A stretch of 10,792 nucleotides of DNA, from positions 1-10,792 of the forward strand of contig DAISIT010000096.1 in the NCBI GenBank assembly GCA_036821845.1, in the 5' to 3' direction. The notes under the pieces were generated by a model that did not search any database, had not been told where the DNA came from, and saw only the letters and a list, made by a program, of their open reading frames with translations. Below are positions 1-6,826 of this stretch, in pieces. Both the position numbers and the translations under genes were made by a program. Source of the stretch: JAEUMD01 sp937950105 (GTDB lineage Bacteria > Pseudomonadota > Alphaproteobacteria > Rhizobiales > Hyphomicrobiaceae). Numbering within the stretch: the stretch's first letter is position 1; the number at the start of each line of letters is the position of its first letter.

Positions 1-1
1 C

Positions 2-424
2 CTCGGCGGCTTCGTCGGGCCGCTCGCCGGCGTGCTCGCCGGCATGCGCTGGGCGGAGCGCAATCGTGTCTCCGCAAGCCATGTCGTCACTGTTTCGGCC
101 GATGCACCGTTCCTGCCGCGCGATCTCGTCGGGCGGCTGGCGCAAGCCCTGGCGGCGGCGCCGGCCGGCGAGCGCATCGCCCTGGCGCGCTCCGGCGGCC
201 ATCTGCATCCGGTCATCGGCCTCTGGCCGGTCGATCTTGCCGACGATCTCGAGATCGCGCTCGAGTCCGGCCTGCGCAAGGTGCTGGCCTGGACCGACCG
301 TCATGGTACGCTCGGTGTCGATTTCGAGGACGAGTTGGTGAACGGCCGGCCGGTCGACCCGTTCTTCAATGCCAATACGCCGCCGGAGCTCGAAGAGGCG
401 CGTCAAATCCTTGCCGCGATCTGA
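2..424 (+). CDS. mobA: Molybdenum cofactor guanylyltransferase MobA (3' part only)
   Basis: MobA transfers GMP from GTP to molybdopterin-Mo in the cytoplasm, giving the guanine dinucleotide form of the cofactor used by DMSO reductase-family enzymes such as formate dehydrogenase. The gene enters from the left edge and about 140 codons are visible. The reading frame is open from base 2, and the GPLAG segment typical of MobA lies upstream of the first in-window ATG (base 32), so that ATG is internal. Visible family features are GPLAGVLAG, then the SADAPFLP loop whose Asp binds the metal-nucleotide (the D-x-P motif of the family), and the C-terminal FFNANTPPEL signature. The stop is followed 51 bases later by mobB in the same direction, so the two are probably cotranscribed. 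The N-terminal GTP-binding LxGGxSxRMG loop is outside the window and cannot be checked. Confidence 0.93.
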   Translation, partial: LGGFVGPLAGVLAGMRWAERNRVSASHVVTVSADAPFLPRDLVGRLAQALAAAPAGERIALARSGGHLHPVIGLWPVDLADDLEIALESGLRKVLAWTDRHGTLGVDFEDELVNGRPVDPFFNANTPPELEEARQILAAI

Positions 425-475
425 GAAGCGGGCCACATATCGAGCAACGAGAACAGAACAACCGATGAGCTGCGC

Positions 476-1162
476 GTGACCAGAGCCTCGCCCTCGCGAC
501 AAACTCCCATCATCGGCGTCGCCGGCTGGAAGAAGTCCGGCAAGACGACGCTGACCACGCGGCTGGTGGAGGCGTTCGCACGGCGCGGCCTCAAGGTCGC
601 CACCGTCAAGCACGCCCATCACGCCTTCCAGATCGACGATGCCGAGACCGACAGCGCGCGCCACCGCCGCGCCGGCGCCGAACAGGTTGCGATCGTCTCC
701 GGTGCGCGCTGGGCCATCGTCACCGAGCTTGCCGGCGCGCCGGAGCCGAATTTCGAGGAGGTGATTGCGGCGCTCGATCCCGCCGACCTCATCATCGTCG
801 AGGGCTACAAGACCGCGCCGATTCCGAAAATCGAGGCGCGCCGCACGGCATCGTTCACGAAGCGGCCGCTGTCCGCCGAGGACCCGAACGTGATCGCCAT
901 CGCCGCCGATCATGCTGTCGAGGGCGAGAGCGTGCCGGTGTTCGGGCTCGACGACATCGAGGATATTGCGAACTTCATCGATGCGGCCATCGGTCCGCTC
1001 GACGGGCGCATCGCACGGGCGGTTGCCGAAGTGCGGGCGGCGGCGGCGCTGGCCCGGCCGGTTCGCCGGTCGCGCGACGCCGCAGCGAACGACGCCCGCG
1101 AGCCGCTCGACCAGCACGCGGTTGCGGCTATGCCGGGTGGCGCTGACAAGGACGAGACATGA
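476..1162 (+). CDS. mobB: Molybdopterin-guanine dinucleotide biosynthesis adaptor MobB
   Basis: MobB is a GTP-binding P-loop protein that assists MobA in making or delivering the guanine dinucleotide cofactor; it is helpful rather than essential in E. coli. The 228-residue product has a Walker A loop (GWKKSGKT, residues 17-24), the family's VKHAHH strand (44-49), the D-x-E-x-DS...RRAGA helix (about 55-68) and a VEGYK motif (108-112). The core ends near residue 178. The last ~50 residues are an Ala/Arg-rich tail that looks disordered and is not part of the usual fold. No ATG lies in frame between the mobA stop and this point, so the GTG at 476 is the best start; its ribosome-binding site is weak. 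The stop overlaps the next ATG as ATGA (1159-1162), which suggests translational coupling. Confidence 0.9.
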   Translation: MTRASPSRQTPIIGVAGWKKSGKTTLTTRLVEAFARRGLKVATVKHAHHAFQIDDAETDSARHRRAGAEQVAIVSGARWAIVTELAGAPEPNFEEVIAALDPADLIIVEGYKTAPIPKIEARRTASFTKRPLSAEDPNVIAIAADHAVEGESVPVFGLDDIEDIANFIDAAIGPLDGRIARAVAEVRAAAALARPVRRSRDAAANDAREPLDQHAVAAMPGGADKDET

Positions 1163-2085
1163 CCGGTTGCAGGGGGCTCAGGCGGGCACTCGGCGCGGCC
1201 GCGCTGATCGTGTTGTCCGGCATGGGGACGGCGCTGGCCGCCGATCCGCGCCTGCCGCCCGGGCAGGACCCCGGCGGCCAGGCGATCGCCTTCATCTCGG
1301 GCGGCATCGACTATGCTTCGGAACGGATCGTGTCGCGCGTCGCGCGTGATGGCGAAGGTGAGATCATCGGCTGGGACTTCGTCGACAACGACCGCTTTCC
1401 CTATGTCGCCACGACGGCGACACCGGCTGATCCCGAGGCGGTCGATGCGACGTCTGCGGCGGCGGCGCTGGTGCAGGCCTATGCCCACGGGCGCATGGTG
1501 CCGGTGCGGATCGCGTCCGGCGATCCGATGGCGCTGGCGCGCGCGATCGGCTTCGTCACCGGCACACCGGCGCGTATCGTCGCCATCGGCGTGCCGCTGT
1601 CGAGCCCGGATATGCGGCGTGTGGTGCGCGAAGCCTCGCAGCGGTTCAGGGATCATCTGTTCGTTGTCGCCGCCGATCTGCCGGAACGGACCTCCGCGAA
1701 ATCCGATGTGCCGGTGCCTAAGACGGCCGACGCCACCCCCGCTGCCGACACGCTCATGAACCTCGGCAACGTGCTCGTGGTCGCCGCCGCGCCGAGCGTC
1801 GACGGACGCCGCGCCGCCAGCGTGCTCGACGCCGTCGACATGATCGTCGTGCCGCGCGGCTCGACCATGTTCGTCGCGCCACCAGCCGCGCCGCCGCGCA
1901 ACGATGTCGAGGCAGTGGCGCTCGCGTCCGCATCGGCGGCGTGCCAGGGTCACGGGCGCCCCGACGGCGCGCTGCTCGGCTCGGCGGCCAAGGCAGCGAC
2001 GCTCGACGCCGCCCGCCCGCTCGAGGGCAACCGCGCCGTGCGGCTGCTCGACCCGATGTGCTGGTACGGCGGCAAGCGCATGTGA
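1159..2085 (+). CDS. Secreted subtilase-like protein lacking the catalytic residues
   Basis: A 308-residue protein with a clear Sec signal peptide (basic N-terminus, hydrophobic core 10-22, likely cleavage after ALA at 27). The mature part follows the order of motifs in peptidase family S8 without the active-site residues. IAFISGGID (43-51) matches the V-I-D-[ST]-G-x-D strand, with Ser47 where the catalytic Asp should be. IIGWDFVDNDRFP (69-81) matches the segment before HGTxVAG. The His motif itself is missing: the aligned stretch near 97-104 is ATSAAAAL. IVAIGVPLS (140-148) corresponds to VINLSLG. LFVVAAD (167-173) stands where AAGN carries the oxyanion Asn. NVLVVAAAPSVDGRRA (204-219) matches the V-G-A-x-x-x-x-G-R strand, and no GTSxAAP motif follows. 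I infer a non-proteolytic periplasmic protein of unknown role. It is coupled to mobB by an ATGA overlap and lies 44 bases before fdhD. The S8 reading is by eye only. Confidence 0.68.
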   Translation: MTGCRGLRRALGAAALIVLSGMGTALAADPRLPPGQDPGGQAIAFISGGIDYASERIVSRVARDGEGEIIGWDFVDNDRFPYVATTATPADPEAVDATSAAAALVQAYAHGRMVPVRIASGDPMALARAIGFVTGTPARIVAIGVPLSSPDMRRVVREASQRFRDHLFVVAADLPERTSAKSDVPVPKTADATPAADTLMNLGNVLVVAAAPSVDGRRAASVLDAVDMIVVPRGSTMFVAPPAAPPRNDVEAVALASASAACQGHGRPDGALLGSAAKAATLDAARPLEGNRAVRLLDPMCWYGGKRM

Positions 2086-2129
2086 ATCGCTGCGTCAGCG
2101 GCGACCCGGCCTATCGCAGGAGAACACCC

Positions 2130-3005
2130 GTGAAAGAGTTCGAGGTGCGCCCGACACCCGAAGACCCGCGCCTGTCGCGCTCGGTCGAGGGCATCGATCA
2201 CGAGGGCCGCGCGGTCGTCACCGACGTCGTCACCGAGCGCCCGCTGACGCTGTTTCTCAACGCGCGCGAGATCGTCACCATGATGACGATCGGCGATCAT
2301 CCCGATCTGCTCGCGGTCGGCTTCCTGCTCAATCAGGGCATGCTGAAGCCGGACGACCGCATCACGGCCATCGATCATGACGACGAGATCTCGACCATCG
2401 TCGTGCGGACCGAGCGCCAGACCGACTACGAGGAGAAGCTGAAGAAGAAGGTGCAGACGTCGGGCTGCGCGCAGGGCACCGTGTTCGGCGACCTGATGGA
2501 CGAGTTCGATGGGGTGCGCCTGTCTGCGGACGCGCGCATCCACACGTCGTGGCTCTATGCGCTGACGAAGAAGATCAACACCGAGCCGAGCCTCTATCTG
2601 AAGGCCGGCGCGATCCATGGTTGCGTGTTGTGCAAAGCGGATCGGCCGCTGGTCTATATGGAGGACGTCGGCCGCCACAACGCCATCGACAAGATCGCCG
2701 GCTACATGTTCCTCAACGCGGTTCCGCCCGACGACAAGATCTTCTACACGACCGGCCGGCTGACCTCGGAGATGGTCATCAAGTGCGTGAAGATGCGCGT
2801 GCCGATCCTCGTTTCGCGCTCGGGCTTCACGGCGTGGGGCGTCGAGTTGGCGAGGAAGGCCGGGCTGACGCTGATCGGGCGGGCGCGCGGCCGGCGTTTC
2901 GTTGCGCTGTCGGGCGCCGAGCGCATCGTCTTCGACAGCGATCCGGCGGAGGCGGCGGAGGATGACCGGCGCTCGCATCGCAAGGGGGCAATGCCCGACG
3001 ACTGA
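2130..3005 (+). CDS. fdhD: Formate dehydrogenase accessory sulfurtransferase FdhD
   Basis: FdhD carries sulfur from the cysteine desulfurase IscS to the molybdenum cofactor, giving the sulfurated cofactor needed by formate dehydrogenase; it acts in the cytoplasm. The reading frame is open further upstream, but the GTG at 2130 is preceded at 6 bases by AGGAGA (2118-2123) and gives a 291-residue protein, close to the family's usual length. Features: RPLTLFLN (37-44), GFLLNQGML (64-72), Cys113 in SGCAQGT (111-117), GAIHGCVLC (160-168) and EDVGRHNAIDK (178-188), with TTGRLTSEM (207-215) after it. In E. coli FdhD the active region is CxxC (Cys121/Cys124). Here only the first Cys remains (C113-A-Q-G), while a separate CxxC occurs at 165-168. 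The short acidic/basic C-terminal tail (about 272-291) is extra. It is the last gene of the cofactor block. Confidence 0.93.
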   Translation: MKEFEVRPTPEDPRLSRSVEGIDHEGRAVVTDVVTERPLTLFLNAREIVTMMTIGDHPDLLAVGFLLNQGMLKPDDRITAIDHDDEISTIVVRTERQTDYEEKLKKKVQTSGCAQGTVFGDLMDEFDGVRLSADARIHTSWLYALTKKINTEPSLYLKAGAIHGCVLCKADRPLVYMEDVGRHNAIDKIAGYMFLNAVPPDDKIFYTTGRLTSEMVIKCVKMRVPILVSRSGFTAWGVELARKAGLTLIGRARGRRFVALSGAERIVFDSDPAEAAEDDRRSHRKGAMPDD

Positions 3006-3102
3006 TCCGGACACGTGCGCAGATGCAACACCGGCTCGCGTTCTTTGCTCGGGACGGCGTGTCGCAGTTGTCCGCGATCCGTGCCCGCCGCATAACAAGC
3101 CT

Positions 3103-3513
3103 ATGGCAATGTTCAGGACCAGGGTGTGGAGAAGCTTCGCTGCAGCGCTCGCGCTGCTCGGCGTGCTCACCTATGCCACGGTCCTGCCCTGGCACACGAG
3201 CGCCATGGCCGCGCAGCGCTCGGTTGAAGGAACGCTGCTGGCTGGGCTGACGGCGATCTGTCATCCGGGGATCGAGACGGCGGCGTCGCAAGCTGCGGCC
3301 GATCCGTCGAGCGGCACCGCGCCGGCAGACGCTCAGGTGCACTGTCCGCTTTGTCTCGCGCTCGCTTCGGTTGCCCTCGCGGTACTGCCGGTGGTCGCGC
3401 TCGGCCTGCCCGAGCCGGATGCCCGCTCGCATTTCGCGCTCCTGTCCGATGCCGACGCCGCGCCTGCGGTACGCATCCCACCGCAAAGCCGTGGCCCACC
3501 GCTGATCGGCTGA
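3103..3513 (+). CDS. DUF2946-like small membrane protein beside copper receptor
   Basis: A 136-residue protein with an N-terminal hydrophobic segment (about 11-30, signal peptide or anchor) and a second one (about 84-103). Between them lie Cys53-His54 (ICHPG) and His80-Cys81-x2-Cys84 (HCPLC). This pattern, a C-H-P segment and then HCPxCL before a hydrophobic stretch with an R-x-PP end (here RGPP, 130-133), resembles the DUF2946 family, whose function is not established; members are often found beside copper TonB receptors. The His/Cys pairs could hold copper, which is inference. ATG 3103 (or the in-frame ATG at 3109) was chosen because the hydrophobic segment starts right after it. The open frame runs back into fdhD but with low-complexity Arg-rich sequence. 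No strong Shine-Dalgarno site is seen. The receptor gene starts 190 bases downstream on the same strand. Confidence 0.62.
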   Translation: MAMFRTRVWRSFAAALALLGVLTYATVLPWHTSAMAAQRSVEGTLLAGLTAICHPGIETAASQAAADPSSGTAPADAQVHCPLCLALASVALAVLPVVALGLPEPDARSHFALLSDADAAPAVRIPPQSRGPPLIG

Positions 3514-3527
3514 AAGCTGCTTCGTGT

Positions 3528-3547
3528 GCTGGCGCGCCTGCGCCGGC
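3528..3547 (+). other. GC-rich hairpin in the DUF2946-receptor gap
   Basis: The arms at 3528-3535 and 3540-3547 pair over eight positions (one G-T wobble) around a four-base loop. No T-run follows, so it is not a standard intrinsic terminator. It could attenuate or process the transcript between the small membrane protein and the receptor gene, or be chance in GC-rich DNA. The rest of the 190-base gap holds no gene I can support. Confidence 0.25.
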
Positions 3548-3703
3548 CACTGCGGCGATGATCGTATTCCCAAAAGCCTCCGTCTCTTCGGGCTCAGCCG
3601 GCAACTCGGCATCGTGCGCTTCGCGCTTTCTTGGCGCAGGCGAGGCCCGTGAGCTTGCTGCGAGCGAACTCGGTGCGTCGCACCTTGAAAGATTGAAACA
3701 GTC

Positions 3704-6121
3704 ATGACTCTCCGTCTCAGCACCCTGCTGCGCGGCGCCAGCGCGCTCGGCAGCTCCCTCATCGTCGTCTCGGGTGGCGCCGTCGCGCAGACCGCGACGA
3801 CAACCGCGCCCGCCTCGCTGCCGCCGGTGATCGTGAAGCAGACGCCCAAGGCAACGCCGAAGGCTGTCGCCAGGAGCAAGCCGAAGCCCCAGGTGATCGA
3901 GGACGACGAGCCGGGTTCGAAGAAGCAGCCGCAACTGGCGAAGAAGAATCCGGCGCCGCCGCAGAGCGCGCCGCAGCCCGAGCCGGTGTCTGCACCTCCA
4001 ATGGAAGCGATCACGAGCGAAGCTCAGATCGAGGCGGTCTCGCGCGGCGTCGGTGCAACCGGCCTCGCGGTTCCCGCCACCACGACCACGCTGCGCAACC
4101 AGTCGCTGGCGCCGGACCGCGTTTCGAGCAGCGATACGGCGACACTGCTGACCCGTGCGCCGGGCGTCAGCGTCTACCAGACGGGCGGCGTGTCGGGCCT
4201 TCCCGCCATCAACGGTCTCGCCGACGACCGCGTGAAGATCCTGCTCAACGGCATGGCCGTGACGAGCGCATGCGCCAACCACATGAATCCGCCGCTGTCC
4301 TATGCCGATCCGGCGCAGGTGGCGCGCGTCGAGGTGATCTCGGGCGTCACCCCGGTTTCGAAGGGTGGTGACAGCATCGCCGGAACTGTGATCGTCGAGA
4401 GCGCGCCGCCGCACTTCGCGCACACGGGCGAGGGCGCTCATACCGCCGGCACCATTTCGGGCTTCTATCGCTCGAACGGCGCCCAGATCGGCACCTCGGC
4501 CACCGCACACGCCGCCACCGATCGCGTCAGCTTCGACTATGCCGGCGCGTGGGCGCGCGGCTACGGCTACGACGACGGCCACGGCGAGCGCGTCGCCTCG
4601 ACCGAGTACGAAGCGCAGAACCATTCGGCGCAGGTGGCGATCAAGAACGGCGGCGACCTGTTCGTCGTGCAGGGCGGCCTGCAGTTCATTCCGTATCAGG
4701 GCTACGTCAACCAGCGCATGGACATGGTCGACAACGAGACCTGGTTCCTCAACATGCGCTACCTCGGCAAGTTCAGCTGGGGCAAGCTCGACGCGCGCGC
4801 CTTCTACCAGCACGTCGAACACGAGATGAACTTCCTGCCGGACAAGGCCTACAACACCGTTCCGTCGCGGAACATGCCGATGCGCACCGACGGGTTCGAC
4901 ACCGGCTACTCGCTGAAGGCCGAGATCGACGTGACCGATGTCGACACGGTCCGCATCGGCACCGAGTTCCACCACCAGGGGCTCGACGACTGGTGGCCGG
5001 CGACCATGGCCATGGTCTCCATGATGGGACCGAACACCTACATCGTCCTCAACGATGCGACGCGCGATCGCGTCGGCACCTTCATCGAATGGGAGCGGCA
5101 GTGGGATCGCGCCTGGTCGACGCTGCTCGGCGTGCGCAACGACGTCGTCTGGATGAACACCGGCGACGTGCAGGGCTACAACAACGCGGCCGGCGGCATG
5201 GCCGGCGTCTACGCCGCGGACGCTGCTGCCTTCAATGCCCGCGATCACGCCCGCACCGACGTCAACTTCGACGCTACGGCGATCCTGCGCTACGCGCCGT
5301 CGCGCACATCACTCGTCGAACTCGGCTATGCCATGAAGACGCGCTCGCCGAACCTCTACGAGCGCTATGCGTGGAGCCGCCCGCCGGCGCAGATGGCGAT
5401 GAACATGATCGGCTGGTTCGGTGACGGCAACGGCTACACCGGCAATCTCGATCTCGATCCCGAGCGCGCGCACACCGCCAGCGTCACGCTCGGCTGGCAT
5501 TCGACCGATGGCGAGTACGGCCTCAAGGTGACGCCGTACTACACCTACGTTCAGGATTATATCGGGGTGCGCAAGCTCGGCGACTCGATCGGCCCGGCGC
5601 ATGTCGGGTTCGTCAATCTGCAGTTCGCCAATCACGATGCGGAGCTGTATGGCGTCAACATCTCGGGCGCCATGCCGCTCGGCGCGACCGAGTTCGGCAA
5701 GTTCGCTGTGACCGGCGTCGCCGGCTATGTGCACGGCGAGAACGTCGACAACGGTGTCAGCCTCTACCACATGATGCCGTGGAATACGCGCCTCGCGCTG
5801 ACACACAGGCTCGGCGGCTGGTCGAGCGCCGTCGAACTCGATCTCGTTGCCGGCAAGCACAACGTCGACACTGTGAGGAACGAGCTGGAGACGGGTGCCT
5901 ACGCGCTCGTCAACCTGCGCACCAGCTACGAGGTCGATCGCTGGCGCTTCGATCTCGGCGTGACCAACCTGTTCGATACCTACTACGAGCACCCCCTCGC
6001 CGGCCATTACCTCGAGCCGACTCTCGGCAATCGCCTGCCGTCGCTCGGTGGCCGCGAGGACAAGAGCAACGTGCCGGGCTACGGCCGTTCGATCAACGTC
6101 GGTGTGACCATGAAGTTCTGA
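3704..6121 (+). CDS. TonB-dependent copper receptor, OprC/NosA type
   Basis: An outer-membrane receptor of 805 residues. The signal peptide is 1-28 (AVA-Q cleavage). PPVIV (40-44) is a likely TonB box. A Pro/Lys-rich linker covers about 45-100. The plug is about 125-235 (LLTRAPGVSVYQTGG, RVKILLNGM, RVEVISGVTPV), and the 22-strand barrel ends in Phe as outer-membrane barrels do. The copper assignment rests on Cys190-x3-Met194 in SACANHMNPP and His373-x-Met375 in VEHEMNFLP. These are the two half-motifs (CxxxM and HxM) known as the copper site of Pseudomonas OprC. Further Met clusters (391-393, 435-441, 564-568) fit a copper-handling protein. The start ATG follows a weak GAAAGA (3687-3692). The upstream neighbour is the DUF2946-like protein, and a hairpin plus terminator close the unit. 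Substrate Cu(I)/Cu(II) import is inferred from family; a nitrous oxide reductase link (NosA) is possible but no nos gene is present. Confidence 0.9.
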   Translation: MTLRLSTLLRGASALGSSLIVVSGGAVAQTATTTAPASLPPVIVKQTPKATPKAVARSKPKPQVIEDDEPGSKKQPQLAKKNPAPPQSAPQPEPVSAPPMEAITSEAQIEAVSRGVGATGLAVPATTTTLRNQSLAPDRVSSSDTATLLTRAPGVSVYQTGGVSGLPAINGLADDRVKILLNGMAVTSACANHMNPPLSYADPAQVARVEVISGVTPVSKGGDSIAGTVIVESAPPHFAHTGEGAHTAGTISGFYRSNGAQIGTSATAHAATDRVSFDYAGAWARGYGYDDGHGERVASTEYEAQNHSAQVAIKNGGDLFVVQGGLQFIPYQGYVNQRMDMVDNETWFLNMRYLGKFSWGKLDARAFYQHVEHEMNFLPDKAYNTVPSRNMPMRTDGFDTGYSLKAEIDVTDVDTVRIGTEFHHQGLDDWWPATMAMVSMMGPNTYIVLNDATRDRVGTFIEWERQWDRAWSTLLGVRNDVVWMNTGDVQGYNNAAGGMAGVYAADAAAFNARDHARTDVNFDATAILRYAPSRTSLVELGYAMKTRSPNLYERYAWSRPPAQMAMNMIGWFGDGNGYTGNLDLDPERAHTASVTLGWHSTDGEYGLKVTPYYTYVQDYIGVRKLGDSIGPAHVGFVNLQFANHDAELYGVNISGAMPLGATEFGKFAVTGVAGYVHGENVDNGVSLYHMMPWNTRLALTHRLGGWSSAVELDLVAGKHNVDTVRNELETGAYALVNLRTSYEVDRWRFDLGVTNLFDTYYEHPLAGHYLEPTLGNRLPSLGGREDKSNVPGYGRSINVGVTMKF

Positions 6122-6129
6122 TGCGTTGT

Positions 6130-6159
6130 CGGGCATGGCGGCTCGCGCTGTCATGCCCG
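6130..6159 (+). other. Stable hairpin right after the receptor stop
   Basis: The arms GGGCATG (6131-6137) and CATGCCC (6152-6158) pair perfectly, an outer C-G pair extends them, and inner pairs (two wobbles) reach a TCGC loop. It begins nine bases after the receptor stop and has no T-run. It probably protects the 3' end of the mRNA, or is a first weak stop ahead of the true terminator 60 bases further on. Confidence 0.45.
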
Positions 6160-6217
6160 CGCCGGCGTCGCTTTCGCCCGCGAGGCTCTCAGCCCCCAGC
6201 CGATGCGGGCAACCAAG

Positions 6218-6262
6218 CCCGGAAAGTGTGCCGTGCAGGGCCACTTTCCGGGATTTCTTTTT
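6218..6262 (+). terminator. Intrinsic terminator of the copper receptor gene
   Basis: A perfect 11-base inverted repeat, CCCGGAAAGTG (6218-6228) with CACTTTCCGGG (6242-6252), is followed directly by ATTTCTTTTT (6253-6262). The 13-base loop can add three more G-C pairs (6230-6232 with 6239-6241). The stem and the T-tract on the + strand are the textbook form of a Rho-independent terminator. It separates the copper block from the next gene cluster. Confidence 0.88.
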
Positions 6263-6517
6263 GCACCTTTGCCAACAGTGCCGTTGGTGACCTCTGCAGT
6301 GGTCGAGCGCACGTGAGCGGATGCGGCCAATCGACCTGCCACCCACTCGCCCCCCGACCGCGAACCCCTTGTCCGCAGGTCAGAATTCGTGCGCTCGACG
6401 AAGGAGCTGAGGCTTCCATCCCGCTCGATCACGATCTAAGGTGCGGTCATAACGAGCCGTCGGCATCGACCGGTGGCCGCGCACGAACCCGAGCGCCGGG
6501 TGAGGAAATTCTGCCTT
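6263..6517. other. Intergenic region before the zinc-ribbon gene pair
   Basis: About 255 bases with no convincing gene. Short open frames on both strands (for instance a reverse one ending in the terminator region) are Arg/Ser-rich and have no recognisable motif. A small inverted repeat CCAAC/GTTGG lies at 6272-6287. The promoter of the downstream four-gene cluster should be here, but I see no clear -35/-10 pair. Base composition is a little less GC-rich near 6370-6390 and 6430-6455. Confidence 0.5.
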
Positions 6518-6799
6518 ATGGCACCACTGACATGTGACGCCTGCAAGATGCCGCCCTTCCCGGAGGACGCGCCTCTCGATGCTGCGACGGGTCTGCCGGC
6601 CGGCTGGTATCTGCGCCGCATCAACGGGCGCGCCTACACGCTTTGCGATTGCTGCGGCACCATCCGCCATTTCAAGGGTGGGGTTTCCACTTATCTCCAG
6701 CAGCACCTCGGCCTGCCGGAGGACGCGCGCATCGAGTGCGCGGACGAGCCCGGCAGCGGCCTGCACCGGACCAGAGTGCGCCGCGCGAAGCAGCCGTAA
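6518..6799 (+). CDS. Small four-cysteine (zinc ribbon-like) protein, copy 1
   Basis: A 93-residue soluble protein with two CxxC knuckles, Cys6-x2-Cys9 and Cys43-x2-Cys46 (plus Cys45), spaced as in a zinc ribbon or rubredoxin-like metal site. No family name is recognised. It is a paralog of the next gene. The two share the core LPxGWxxRRIxGRxY, then LCDxCGxxRxF and GGxSxYLQQxLxLP (residues about 27-67). The tail (70-93) is basic and not conserved between them. GTG codons at 6473 and 6500 are in frame upstream, but ATG 6518 is chosen because it puts the first CxxC near the N-terminus as in the paralog and has AGGA at 6503-6506. It is the first gene of a likely four-gene cluster. The role may be protein or nucleic acid binding or redox; I cannot say which. 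Confidence 0.72.
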   Translation: MAPLTCDACKMPPFPEDAPLDAATGLPAGWYLRRINGRAYTLCDCCGTIRHFKGGVSTYLQQHLGLPEDARIECADEPGSGLHRTRVRRAKQP

Positions 6800-6826
6800 T
6801 CATCGATCTCGTCGGGGGGGCGTTCC

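Noticed and set aside
2902..3102. Upstream extension of the DUF2946-like gene into fdhD
   Set aside because: Arg-rich sequence without signal features; the hydrophobic N-terminus begins right after ATG 3103.
1950..3170. 406-codon open frame on the - strand opposite fdhD
   Set aside because: No recognisable domain and Arg/His-rich; fdhD on the + strand carries clear family motifs.
3546..3552. GCCACTG heptamer, as found in cobalamin riboswitches, upstream of the TonB receptor
   Set aside because: None of the other conserved riboswitch blocks (such as the B12 box or the GCAACTG-type loop) is nearby, and the receptor looks copper-specific.
3167..5248. Long open frame of 693 codons on the - strand opposite the copper receptor
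   Set aside because: Arg/His/Ala/Gly-rich low-complexity translation, no motif, lies opposite a clear TonB receptor; a typical shadow of GC-rich coding DNA.
6151..6432. 93-codon open frame on the - strand across the terminator
   Set aside because: It reads through the terminator inverted repeat, has no motif and no ribosome-binding site; probably spurious.
6473..6517. Earlier GTG starts for the first zinc-ribbon protein
   Set aside because: They add residues not matched in the paralog; ATG 6518 gives a comparable N-terminus.
6814..6820. Seven-G run as a phase-variation tract
   Set aside because: Too short for confident slippage in a GC-rich genome and it lies outside the coding frame; it more likely acts as the ribosome-binding site.
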